From contig NZ_JACIJP010000003.1 of assembly GCF_014199435.1 (NCBI RefSeq), positions 124,001 through 188,000 on the forward strand: a DNA stretch of 64,000 bases. Direction: 5' to 3'. The translations under genes were made by a program, and so were the position numbers. Positions within the stretch are counted from its first letter, which is position 1. Each line of letters begins with the position of its first letter. Below are positions 17,096 through 25,170 of this stretch, in pieces. The stretch is from Sphingobium subterraneum (GTDB lineage: Bacteria > Pseudomonadota > Alphaproteobacteria > Sphingomonadales > Sphingomonadaceae). Below the pieces are notes generated by a model. The model saw nothing but the letters and a program-made list of their open reading frames with translations, did no database searches and was not told the DNA's origin.

Positions 17096-19090
17096 ATGTC
17101 CGTCCTGCTCTCGATTACCCTGCCCGATGGTTCCGTGCGCGAAGTCGCGTCCGGCACTACTCCGGCGGAGATCGCGGCGAGCATTGGTCCGGGCCTGGCC
17201 AAGGCGGCGATCGCGGCGCGCGTCGACGGCGAGCTGGTAGATATTTCCCGTCCGCTCAATGCTGACGCATCGCTGGCGCTGGTGACCGCGCGGGATGAAG
17301 CGGACGCGCTGGAACTGGCGCGCCACGACTTCGCGCATATCCTGGCCGAGGCGGTGCAGGTGCTGTTTCCCGGCACACAGATTACCTTTGGCCCCTCGAC
17401 CGAGGACGGCTTCTATTATGACTTCGCACCCGCCGAGCGCCCGTTCACGGACGAAGATCTGCCCGCGATCGAAGCGAAAATGCGGGAGATCATCGCGGCC
17501 GACAAACCATTGCGCCGCGAAGTGGTCGCGCGCGATGCATTGATCGCACAATGGCGCGCGGCGGGCGAAAGCTTCAAGGCGGAATGGGCGGCCGAACTGC
17601 CGGACGGCGAGGAACTTTCGGTCTACTGGTCGGGCGACAACTGGTACGACATGTGCCGCGGCCCGCACCTTGCCTCGACCGGCAAGCTCGACCCGCAGGC
17701 GTTCAAGCTGATGCGCGTGTCCGGCGCGTACTGGCGCGGCGATCAGACGAACGCGATGCTCAGCCGCATCTACGGCACCGGCTGGCTGAACAAGAAGCAG
17801 CTCGACGCGCATCTCTTCCGTCTGGAGGAAGCGGCCAAGCGCGACCATCGGCGCATCGGGCAGGACATGGACCTGTTCCACCTGCAACAGGAAGCGCATG
17901 GTAGCGTCTTTTGGCACCCCAAGGGCTATATCATCTGGCGCGAGCTGGAGGCCTATATGCGCCGCGCGATCGACGGCGCGGGCTATCGCGAGGTGAAGAC
18001 CCCGCAGGTCATGGACGCGCGCCAGTGGGAGCAGTCCGGGCACTGGGGAAAATATCGGGAAAACATGTTCGTCATCCCCGATGAGGTGCCCAACACCGAA
18101 GACGAAGGCCCGGTTATCTCAGGCGAGGCCGACTGGATGGCGCTGAAACCGATGAACTGCCCGGCGCATGTGCTGATCTTTCGCCAGGGCATCAAATCCT
18201 ATCGCGATCTCCCGTTGCGCATCTACGAGAATGGCTGCTGCCACCGTAACGAGCCGCACGGCGCGCTGCACGGCCTCATGCGGGTCCGTCAGTTTACGCA
18301 GGATGACGCGCATATCTTCTGCCGCGAAGACCAGATCGTCGACGAAGTGCGGGCGTTCTGCGCGCTGTCTGACCGCATCTACAAGGATTTCGGCTTTACC
18401 TACTCCATCAAGCTGGCGCTGCGCCCGGAGAAGCGGTTTGGCACGGACGCGATGTGGGATCAGGCGGAAAACGAACTACGCGCGGCTGTCGTTGCGGCGG
18501 GGCTCGCCACGCCGGAATATGGCTGGGAAGAACTGCCCGGCGAGGGCGCCTTTTATGCGCCCAAGCTCGAATGGCACCTGACCGACGCGATCGGCCGGAC
18601 GTGGCAGGTCGGCACCATCCAGTCGGACCGCGTGCTGCCGGAACGGCTGGACGCCAGCTATGTCGCGGAAGACGGCGCAAAGCACCGACCGGTGATGCTC
18701 CACCGTGCGATCTTCGGCTCGTATGAGCGGTTCATCGGTATATTGATCGAGCATTTCGCGGGCAAATTGCCGCTCTGGCTCGCGCCCGTTCAGGCAGTCG
18801 TGGCGACGATCGTGTCCGACGCCGACGATTATGCGCGAACCGTGGTCGAAAAGCTCAAAGCGGCGGGCATCCGCGCCGAAATCGACCTGCGCAACGAGAA
18901 GATCAATTACAAGGTGCGCGAGCATAGCCTGGCCAAGGTCCCCAACCTGCTGGTCGTCGGCAAGCGGGAGGCGGACGAGTCGACCATTGCCTTGCGCACG
19001 CTGGGCGCGGAGGGCGGACAGAGCGTCCTTTCGCTCGATGACGCGGTCGCGTCCCTTGCAAAGCAGGCGCTGCCGCCCGATATATCGTGA
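17096..19090 (+). CDS. thrS: Threonine--tRNA ligase
   Basis: A 664-aa class II synthetase. Domains in order: TGS ([17 protein letters not shown]), the editing SAD domain with [11 protein letters not shown] and the zinc-binding C/H pair in MCRGPHL, the catalytic core with [10 protein letters not shown] (zinc Cys about 355) and [18 protein letters not shown], and the anticodon domain. The start [12 protein letters not shown] at 17096 fits the family; an in-frame ATG ten codons upstream is the alternative. It is followed by infC, the order found in many bacteria. Confidence 0.96.
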   Translation: MSVLLSITLPDGSVREVASGTTPAEIAASIGPGLAKAAIAARVDGELVDISRPLNADASLALVTARDEADALELARHDFAHILAEAVQVLFPGTQITFGPSTEDGFYYDFAPAERPFTDEDLPAIEAKMREIIAADKPLRREVVARDALIAQWRAAGESFKAEWAAELPDGEELSVYWSGDNWYDMCRGPHLASTGKLDPQAFKLMRVSGAYWRGDQTNAMLSRIYGTGWLNKKQLDAHLFRLEEAAKRDHRRIGQDMDLFHLQQEAHGSVFWHPKGYIIWRELEAYMRRAIDGAGYREVKTPQVMDARQWEQSGHWGKYRENMFVIPDEVPNTEDEGPVISGEADWMALKPMNCPAHVLIFRQGIKSYRDLPLRIYENGCCHRNEPHGALHGLMRVRQFTQDDAHIFCREDQIVDEVRAFCALSDRIYKDFGFTYSIKLALRPEKRFGTDAMWDQAENELRAAVVAAGLATPEYGWEELPGEGAFYAPKLEWHLTDAIGRTWQVGTIQSDRVLPERLDASYVAEDGAKHRPVMLHRAIFGSYERFIGILIEHFAGKLPLWLAPVQAVVATIVSDADDYARTVVEKLKAAGIRAEIDLRNEKINYKVREHSLAKVPNLLVVGKREADESTIALRTLGAEGGQSVLSLDDAVASLAKQALPPDIS

Positions 19091-19218
19091 GGCCCCGCCG
19101 ACACCCGCGTGCGACAAAGGGGCTGACATAGGGTGCGTCCCGTGCGATGCCCCCTTTTCGTGCGCACCAAAAGCCGTTAAAAGCCGCAATGTTCGTTAAT
19201 GTTTTAGGAGATACCGCT

Positions 19219-19767
19219 ATACGTCCCCCCATGATGCGCCGCCCACTGGCGCCAATGCCGAAATCCGGCCCCCGCTACAATGAGTTCATCACCGTTCCGA
19301 AAGTGCGTGTGATTGATGAAGCAGGCGAAAATCTGGGCGTGATGTTCACACGCGAAGCGATCGAACAGGCGGCGGAAGTCGGCCTGGATCTCGTCGAAGT
19401 TTCTCCCAACGCCGACCCGCCGGTCTGCAAGTTCCTCGACATCGGCAAGTTCAAGTACGAGGCCCAGAAAAAGGCCAATCTTGCTCGCAAAACCCAGAAG
19501 ACGCAGGAGATCAAGGAGATCAAGATGCGTCCGAACATCGACGATCATGATTATGATACGAAGATGAAAAAGGTGAATGATTTCATCGAGGAAGGCGACA
19601 AGGTGAAGATCACCCTGCGGTTCCGAGGACGTGAACTATCGCACCAGCAGCTGGGCATGGCCCTGCTCCAGCGCGTCGCCGAAGATGTGGTAGAGGTCGC
19701 CAAGGTGGAAGCCTATCCCCGCATGGAAGGCCGCCAGATGCTGATGGTGCTCTCCCCCAAGGGGTGA
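19219..19767 (+). CDS. infC: Translation initiation factor IF-3, probable AUA start
   Basis: IF-3 binds the 30S subunit, prevents premature 50S joining and proofreads start-codon choice. Both domains are present ([25 protein letters not shown]..., then [38 protein letters not shown]). The first in-frame ATGs (19231, 19234) are about 20 bases from the only good Shine-Dalgarno, AGGAG at 19206-19210. An in-frame ATA at 19219 is 8 bases from it. Since IF-3 genes often use rare starts for autoregulation, I take ATA as the start, giving 182 aa; this is inference. Confidence 0.85.
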   Translation: MRPPMMRRPLAPMPKSGPRYNEFITVPKVRVIDEAGENLGVMFTREAIEQAAEVGLDLVEVSPNADPPVCKFLDIGKFKYEAQKKANLARKTQKTQEIKEIKMRPNIDDHDYDTKMKKVNDFIEEGDKVKITLRFRGRELSHQQLGMALLQRVAEDVVEVAKVEAYPRMEGRQMLMVLSPKG

Positions 19768-19787
19768 CCGCTTGAGAAATGAGATTC

Positions 19788-20552
19788 TTACGCCGCGATA
19801 AGGCGTAAGGGATCGTCCTTCCGAGGTATAGACCGGGTTTCCAACCCTTCGTTCCAGAGTGCCAGCTCAGTCGCTGCGATCATGGCCGCGCGCTCGGTGG
19901 CGTTGTGGGTGGCCCCGGCCAGGTTCTTGACCTCCGTGGCGACGACAGCAAAGCCGCGTCCCGCTTCCCCGGCCCTTGCAGCCTCGATGGTGGCGTTGAG
20001 CGACAGCAGCTTGGTCTGCGCCGCGATGTCCCGGATCGACCCCACGATGGACGACAGGCTCCCGATCGCCCGTTCGAGCGCCTGGCCCCGCGCTTCCATC
20101 TGGTTATGGAGCTGCTGCGTTTCCTCGAGCCGCGCCTGCACTTCCCGTTCCAGCTCGACGCTGCGGGTCATGTCCGTCGCGATCTTGATGATGCGGACGA
20201 TCCGGCCTGCATCGTCGAACACCGGATTATAGGTCGCCTGCAGCCATACGTCTCCCCCGTCACGATGGCGCCGACGAAACAGGCTGCCCTCGAACAGCCC
20301 ATCGCGCAGACGCTGCCAGAACGCCGCATAGTCCGGCGAGCTCGCATATCCGTCCACGCAGAACATGCGGTGGTGCCGGTGCTGCATTTCGGAGAGGGAA
20401 TAGCCCATGACGCCCTGGAATACGTCGTTTGCCCACAGGATCGTGCCGGACGGATCAAATTCGATTACCGCTTGCGATCGGCATATCGCTTGCCAGGCGG
20501 CCTGCGTGCGGTCGGTTGTCTCGGGCTCGGCGGTGGTGACTGCATCGTTCAT
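19788..20552 (-). CDS. PAS-domain protein with truncated methyl-accepting (MCP) signalling domain
   Basis: A 254-aa soluble protein with no membrane segment. A PAS domain (about residues 20-130: [28 protein letters not shown], then [28 protein letters not shown]) leads into a short coiled segment and the MCP hairpin tip ([31 protein letters not shown]). It then ends about 40 residues later, so the returning arm of the normal four-helix signalling domain is mostly missing. The tip that contacts CheA/CheW is intact. Start ATG 20552 follows AAGGA by 6 bases. A CtrA-type site is 25 bp upstream. Confidence 0.85.
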   Translation of the reverse strand: MNDAVTTAEPETTDRTQAAWQAICRSQAVIEFDPSGTILWANDVFQGVMGYSLSEMQHRHHRMFCVDGYASSPDYAAFWQRLRDGLFEGSLFRRRHRDGGDVWLQATYNPVFDDAGRIVRIIKIATDMTRSVELEREVQARLEETQQLHNQMEARGQALERAIGSLSSIVGSIRDIAAQTKLLSLNATIEAARAGEAGRGFAVVATEVKNLAGATHNATERAAMIAATELALWNEGLETRSIPRKDDPLRLIAA

Positions 20553-20576
20553 GTGCAATCCTTTTCACCGCCTTGG

Positions 20577-20591
20577 TTAAGGCCGATTTAA
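20577..20591. promoter_or_regulatory. CtrA-binding-site match (TTAA-N7-TTAA)
   Basis: TTAA at 20577-20580, seven bases, and TTAA at 20588-20591. Both strands extend to the full consensus TTAA-N7-TTAAC. It lies just upstream of the PAS/MCP gene, consistent with CtrA control of motility and chemotaxis genes in alphaproteobacteria. Confidence 0.6.
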
Positions 20592-20628
20592 CGCTGCGGC
20601 GAACCGAGAGCCAAATACCGATATACGG

Positions 20629-21330
20629 TCAGGGTGCCGTCCGGTTATCGTAAAGCGCGGGATAAAGCCGTTTGAACGCCGCCAGTTTGGGCGCGTCCCA
20701 GCGCGTGATATATCCGTGGCGCGGATTGTTAGCCATGAAGTTCTGGTGGTGGCCCTCGGCCGTCACAAATCCAGTGAACGGCTCGACGCGCGTGGCGATC
20801 GTGCCATTCCAGAGCCCACTCTTGCCAAGCTGCGCGAGATAACTGCGCGCCGCCCGTTCCTGCTCATCAGTGGTGGGGAACAGCGCACTGCGATACTGCG
20901 TGCCATGGTCTGGCCCCTGATAATTCAGCGTCGTGGGATCGGTGATGACCGAAAAGAACACCCGCATCAACGTGCCGTAGCTGACCCGCGCGGGATCATA
21001 GACAACCTTGACCGCCTCGGCGAAGCCGGTACGCCCGGTGCTCACCTGCTCATAATCTACCTTGCGCCCGCGCGGCCCCCCGGCATAGCCGGATTGCACC
21101 GACCGCACGCCTTTGACATGGCTGAACACACCCTCGACGCCCCAGAAACAGCCGCCCGCGAAATAGGCGGTCTGCAACTTGCCGTCAGCCTTTGTATCGA
21201 GGGCCGGCACCGGGGCGACGACCACCGTCTCCGCATGGGAACAGGACGCCGTCGCGGCAAAGCTTCCCAAAACGGCCAGAAAGCCACCCGAAATCCGCTT
21301 CGACCAGCCAGGTTTGAATGTAGAGATCAT
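20629..21330 (-). CDS. msrA: Peptide methionine (S)-S-oxide reductase, probably exported
   Basis: Reduces methionine-S-sulfoxide in oxidised proteins. The core has the MsrA active-site motif FAGGCFWGVE with catalytic Cys, plus YAGG and DPTTLNYQGPDHGTQYRSALF. An N-terminal hydrophobic segment (GGFLAVLGSFAATASCSHAE) looks like a signal sequence, so the enzyme probably works in the periplasm. ATG 21330 is preferred: GGGAG lies 7 bases upstream, whereas the in-frame ATG at 21336 would almost touch it. Confidence 0.9.
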   Translation of the reverse strand: MISTFKPGWSKRISGGFLAVLGSFAATASCSHAETVVVAPVPALDTKADGKLQTAYFAGGCFWGVEGVFSHVKGVRSVQSGYAGGPRGRKVDYEQVSTGRTGFAEAVKVVYDPARVSYGTLMRVFFSVITDPTTLNYQGPDHGTQYRSALFPTTDEQERAARSYLAQLGKSGLWNGTIATRVEPFTGFVTAEGHHQNFMANNPRHGYITRWDAPKLAAFKRLYPALYDNRTAP

Positions 21331-21403
21331 GCGCATGCTCCCATAATGGTCAGGGATATAGGCGCTCGCACCTATCCCCGCCATGAACGGAACAGCGAAA
21401 ATC

Positions 21404-22606
21404 CTATTTGAGTGCCGAACAGGCTTCCTGGATGCGGGTGCAGGCCTTTTTCAACACCTCTTCCGATGTCGCATAGCTGATGCGGAACGCCGGGCTCAGG
21501 CCAAACGCGCCACCGTGGACCGCTGCGACCTTTGCCTCATCGAGGAAATAGCTGATCAGTTCCTCATCGGTGGTGATCTTCTGGCCCTTCGGCGTCGTCT
21601 TGCCGATCACGCCGCTGGCGTCGGGATAAACATAAAACGCACCTTCGGGCGTCGGGCAATCCAGGCCCGGAGCGTCATTCAACATGGCGACCACCATGTC
21701 GCGCCGCTTTTTGAACGCCGCATTGCGCTCTTCAAGGAAATCCTGATCACCGGTCAGCGCTGCCACCGCTGCCGCCTGGCTGATCGAGCAGGGGTTGGAC
21801 GTCGACTGCGACTGCAGCTTGGCCATCGCCTTGATGATCCATTCCGGCCCACCGGCAAAACCGATACGCCAGCCGGTCATCGAAAACGCCTTCGAGCAAC
21901 CGTTGACCGTCAGCGTGCGGTCATACAGCTCCGGACACACCTGCGCGATCGTCGCGAACGGCGTCGGCGCGTACCAGACATGCTCGTACATGTCGTCGGT
22001 CATCACATAAACGTGCGGATGCCGCAGCAGCACTTCGCCCAGTTCCTTCAGTTCGTCCGCGCTATAGGCCGCACCCGAGGGATTGGAGGGGGAGTTCAGC
22101 ATCACCCACTTAGTGCGTGGCGTGATCGCGGTATCAAGCTGGGCAGCGGTGATCTTGTACCCCTGGCTCGCCGGTCCCTCGATGAACACCGGGGTGCCGC
22201 CCGCGAAGTTCACGATGTCGGGATAGCTCACCCAATAGGGCGCCGGGATGATCACTTCGTCGCCCACGTCAACGGTCGCGACCAGCGCGTTGAACAAGGT
22301 GTGCTTGCCGCCCGAGTTCACGCTGATCTGGCTGCGGGTATAGACAAGTCCATTGTCACGCTTGAACTTCAGCGCCACCGCGTCCTTCACCTCGGCCGTG
22401 CCGTCGACGTCGGTGTACTTCGTCTGCCCGGCGCGGATCGCGGCGATCGCCGCGTTCTTCACGAAATCGGGAGTGTCAAAATCCGGCTCGCCCGCCGACA
22501 GGCCGATCACATCGACGCCGTTGCGCTTGAGTTCGCTGACCCGTGCGCTCATCGCGAGGGTGGCGGACGGCTGGATACGGCCAAGCGCGGCGGAAGTTTG
22601 AGACAT
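21404..22606 (-). CDS. aatA: Aspartate aminotransferase (class I PLP)
   Basis: A 400-aa cytoplasmic enzyme interconverting aspartate/2-oxoglutarate and oxaloacetate/glutamate. It opens like the alphaproteobacterial AatA/AspC I-gamma group (ALGRIQPSATLAMSARVSELKRNG). The PLP lysine is in NGCSKAFSMTGWRIGF, with the SPSNPSGAAYS substrate-binding loop. Prephenate aminotransferase activity occurs in this subgroup and cannot be excluded. It lies 100 bp downstream of pabC on the same strand. Confidence 0.92.
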   Translation of the reverse strand: MSQTSAALGRIQPSATLAMSARVSELKRNGVDVIGLSAGEPDFDTPDFVKNAAIAAIRAGQTKYTDVDGTAEVKDAVALKFKRDNGLVYTRSQISVNSGGKHTLFNALVATVDVGDEVIIPAPYWVSYPDIVNFAGGTPVFIEGPASQGYKITAAQLDTAITPRTKWVMLNSPSNPSGAAYSADELKELGEVLLRHPHVYVMTDDMYEHVWYAPTPFATIAQVCPELYDRTLTVNGCSKAFSMTGWRIGFAGGPEWIIKAMAKLQSQSTSNPCSISQAAAVAALTGDQDFLEERNAAFKKRRDMVVAMLNDAPGLDCPTPEGAFYVYPDASGVIGKTTPKGQKITTDEELISYFLDEAKVAAVHGGAFGLSPAFRISYATSEEVLKKACTRIQEACSALK

Positions 22607-22706
22607 GGGAGACTTTCTTTCGCTGTGTCTGAGGAAGAGAGCGGAACGCAGGCTCCTTAGATGCGCGAAAGTGCCGGGGCAACCCCTCTATGCGCAGGTC
22701 AGCGCA

Positions 22707-23369
22707 TCAGCGCACGAGCGTCGCCGAAACCATCCCGCGCGATGCATTGCCGATGAAGAAGCCGTTTTCCAGATCATAGGGACGGAGATCGCCCTCCACC
22801 GCTTCGCCCAGCTCGATCAGGCTCGCCCGCAGCACGCCCGGCAACAGGCCGCGCGACAAGGGCGGTGTGACCAGCCGATCGCCGCGTTCCACGAAGATGT
22901 TGGAAAAGCAGCCCTCGGTTAGATAGCCCGCTTCGTCGGTCATCAGCACTTCGTAGGTACCCCCTTGCGCAAGAGCCTTCCGATAATGCGCGCGATCGGT
23001 GGTCTTATGCGCCAGCCGCCAGTCGGAGGGGGCCAGCGGGCAAGGGGCAATGGCCACACGCATGATCGGCTCTGGCCAGGTCCGGTAGTCGCGCACTTCG
23101 ATCGCCAGAGCGCCGCCCCGCGACGCGAGCATGCGGACACGGCTCTTCTGGCGCAGCCGGAAAGTCGCGGCCTGCAATTCGTTGCGCGCGCCATGCCGAT
23201 CGAATGCGAAGCCCAGCGCGTCGGCGCTCGCCTTGATCCGGGCGAGATGATATTCCAGCAATGGCATCCCCTCGAGAGGGTCGAACGCCATCGTTTCCAG
23301 CAGATCGAACCGTGCGTCATCCGGGGAGGCCAGCTCTGCGATATCGTCGTTCTCAACAGCCAGTGTCAC
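22707..23369 (-). CDS. pabC: Aminotransferase class IV, probable 4-amino-4-deoxychorismate lyase
   Basis: A 220-aa fold-type IV PLP protein. Features include DLLETMAFDPLEGMPLLEYHLARIKASADALGF, a PLP lysine in LAHKTTDRAHYRKAL, and EAGYLTEGCFSNIFVE. The start is GTG at 23369, immediately after the pabB stop (TGA-GTG), so it is almost certainly translated with pabB. That context points to aminodeoxychorismate lyase, making p-aminobenzoate for folate. Confidence 0.88.
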   Translation of the reverse strand: MTLAVENDDIAELASPDDARFDLLETMAFDPLEGMPLLEYHLARIKASADALGFAFDRHGARNELQAATFRLRQKSRVRMLASRGGALAIEVRDYRTWPEPIMRVAIAPCPLAPSDWRLAHKTTDRAHYRKALAQGGTYEVLMTDEAGYLTEGCFSNIFVERGDRLVTPPLSRGLLPGVLRASLIELGEAVEGDLRPYDLENGFFIGNASRGMVSATLVR

Positions 23370-24569
23370 TCAGCGTTCCGTTCTCAAGCCCGATAGAAAT
23401 TGGCCCTTGCGCAGACATTCCTGCCATTCATCATCCGCCTGCGAATCCGCCACGATCCCGGACCCCAGGGCCAGAATACCGTGATCGTCCCCATCCTTCA
23501 CGCAAATCGTCCGGATGGCAACGTTGAATGCCGCGTCCCCGTCAGGATCGATCGTGCCGATGCTCCCGGTATAGGGTCCGCGCGCACGCGCCTCGACCGC
23601 GTCGATAATCTCCATGGCCCGAACCTTGGGCGCGCCGGTGATCGACCCGCAGGGGAACAGTGCCCGGATCGCGTCGATCGCGTCCAGCCCTTCCCGTAGA
23701 TGGGCGGTCACCGTCGAGGTCATATGGTGGACGGTCGGGTAGCTTTCGATGGCGAACAGATGCGGCACCCGCACGCTGCCTGGCTCCGCCACGCGTGACA
23801 GATCGTTGCGCAGCAGATCGACGATCATCAGATTTTCCGCGCGCTGCTTCGGGTCTTCGCGCAGAGCGTCCGCATGGGCGGCGTCCTGCACACCATCGTC
23901 GCTCCGCGCGGCGGTGCCTTTCATCGGCCGTGCCGTCAGCACCTGCCCGTCCAGCGTGAAGAACAGCTCGGGCGAAAAGCTCAGCAGCCAATGCGTTCCG
24001 GTCATCACCAGCGCGCCATGACCAGCGGCGGCACGCGGGCGGATCATGCCGTAGAGCGCGCGCGCATCTCCGGAGAAGGGCACCTCGCACGGGAAAGTGA
24101 GGTTGGCCTGATAGATGTCCCCCGCCCGGATATAATCCATTACCCGCGCGAACGCCGCGCCATAGTCTTCCTGGCTGATCAGCGGGCGCAAGGGACCGCC
24201 CACGTCGACCGGAGCCGGGAAAAGGTCCGACACGTCCTCCGGCGCGATCTCCTGAACATCGCGAAACAGCCCGAACCACAGCGACGGCGCGTCGCCTTCC
24301 CGAGCCGGTCGGTCCAGTCTTTCCAGCCTGCGTTCGAGGGCAGCCCCCGCGTCATATCCGATATAACCGGCGGCGTGCAGACCCCGCTCCCGCGCCTGAC
24401 GCAGCCGTTCGAGCGCAGGCACAACCTGGGCCAGCGACCGGGCCTCAACCACCTCCACCGGATCGCGATAGAGCTTCGCCCGGCGCGCGTCTCGTTCCCG
24501 CGCATCGTCGATCAGGACGAACGGCGACGGCGCGTCAGGCAACTTCAAGGGGCGCGACAATTCCGACAT
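23370..24569 (-). CDS. pabB: Aminodeoxychorismate synthase component I
   Basis: Chorismate-utilising enzyme that makes 4-amino-4-deoxychorismate. The C-terminal chorismate-binding domain carries AGDIYQANLTFP, TARPMKGTAAR (the PIKGT-type catalytic lysine), ENLMIVDLLRNDLSRV and FPCGSITGAPKVRAMEII. The glutamine amidotransferase PabA is not nearby. In-frame ATGs also occur at 24596 and 24626, and none has a good Shine-Dalgarno; 24569 places the start just before the conserved PFVLIDDAR. Confidence 0.88.
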   Translation of the reverse strand: MSELSRPLKLPDAPSPFVLIDDARERDARRAKLYRDPVEVVEARSLAQVVPALERLRQARERGLHAAGYIGYDAGAALERRLERLDRPAREGDAPSLWFGLFRDVQEIAPEDVSDLFPAPVDVGGPLRPLISQEDYGAAFARVMDYIRAGDIYQANLTFPCEVPFSGDARALYGMIRPRAAAGHGALVMTGTHWLLSFSPELFFTLDGQVLTARPMKGTAARSDDGVQDAAHADALREDPKQRAENLMIVDLLRNDLSRVAEPGSVRVPHLFAIESYPTVHHMTSTVTAHLREGLDAIDAIRALFPCGSITGAPKVRAMEIIDAVEARARGPYTGSIGTIDPDGDAAFNVAIRTICVKDGDDHGILALGSGIVADSQADDEWQECLRKGQFLSGLRTER

Positions 24570-24676
24570 GGGCACGCGCGTATTGGCAGGCGACATCCGC
24601 TCGGACCAGTCTTTTGTGACAAGCATGACCAGCCGGTCCGGTTGCGGCGGGGGACTAGAGCGTCTAACAGCCGACC

Positions 24677-25069
24677 ATGACCGAAAGCGCCTCTCCGCCC
24701 CTGCCCGAACGCCCCTGGCGTCGCGCCGTCGGCCGGGGACTGCGCAACCGATGCCCGGCCTGCGGAAAGGGCGCGATCTTTGGCCGGTTTCTCAAACCGG
24801 CCAGCGCCTGCCGCCAGTGCGGCGAAGCGCTCGACGGGCATGAAGCCGATGATTTCCCCTCCTATATCGTCATCATCGTGCTCGGGCACATCATGGTCCC
24901 GACGATGATCGAGGTGAACTCGGCGCTCGCAATCCCGTTTGCCTGGCAGGCGGGGCTTTGGCCCACCCTCGCCTTCGTGCTGGCCGCTGCAATGATTCAG
25001 CCGGTCAAGGGCGGCGTGATCGCGTTTCAATGGGCACGGCGGATGCACGGATTCGCGCACCGGGGCTAA
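24677..25069 (+). CDS. DUF983 membrane protein
   Basis: A 130-aa protein with two CxxC pairs near the N-terminus (NRCPACGKG and CRQCGEAL), then DDFPSYIVIIVLGHI and two transmembrane helices. This is the DUF983 family, widespread in alphaproteobacteria with no proven function; the cysteine pairs suggest metal binding. It is divergent from pabB and lies upstream of clpB on the same strand. Confidence 0.82.
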   Translation: MTESASPPLPERPWRRAVGRGLRNRCPACGKGAIFGRFLKPASACRQCGEALDGHEADDFPSYIVIIVLGHIMVPTMIEVNSALAIPFAWQAGLWPTLAFVLAAAMIQPVKGGVIAFQWARRMHGFAHRG

Positions 25070-25114
25070 ACTCCCCGAGCGCCTGAGAAAAAACGACAAA
25101 ATTTGATCCACATC

Positions 25115-25142
25115 CTTGTGTTGCATTTCCGCAACACCATAT
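25115..25142 (+). promoter_or_regulatory. Heat-shock (RpoH-like) promoter of clpB with internal inverted repeat
   Basis: CTTGTG (25115-25120), a 16-base spacer and CCATAT (25137-25142) resemble alphaproteobacterial sigma-32 promoters (CTTGAA..CCATAT type). Inside it, GTGTTGC and GCAACAC (25118-25124, 25131-25137) form a perfect 7-bp inverted repeat around 6 bases, covering most of the spacer. Confidence 0.5.
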
Positions 25143-25170
25143 TGCACCTATCCACTGGAAAGGGGCTGTT

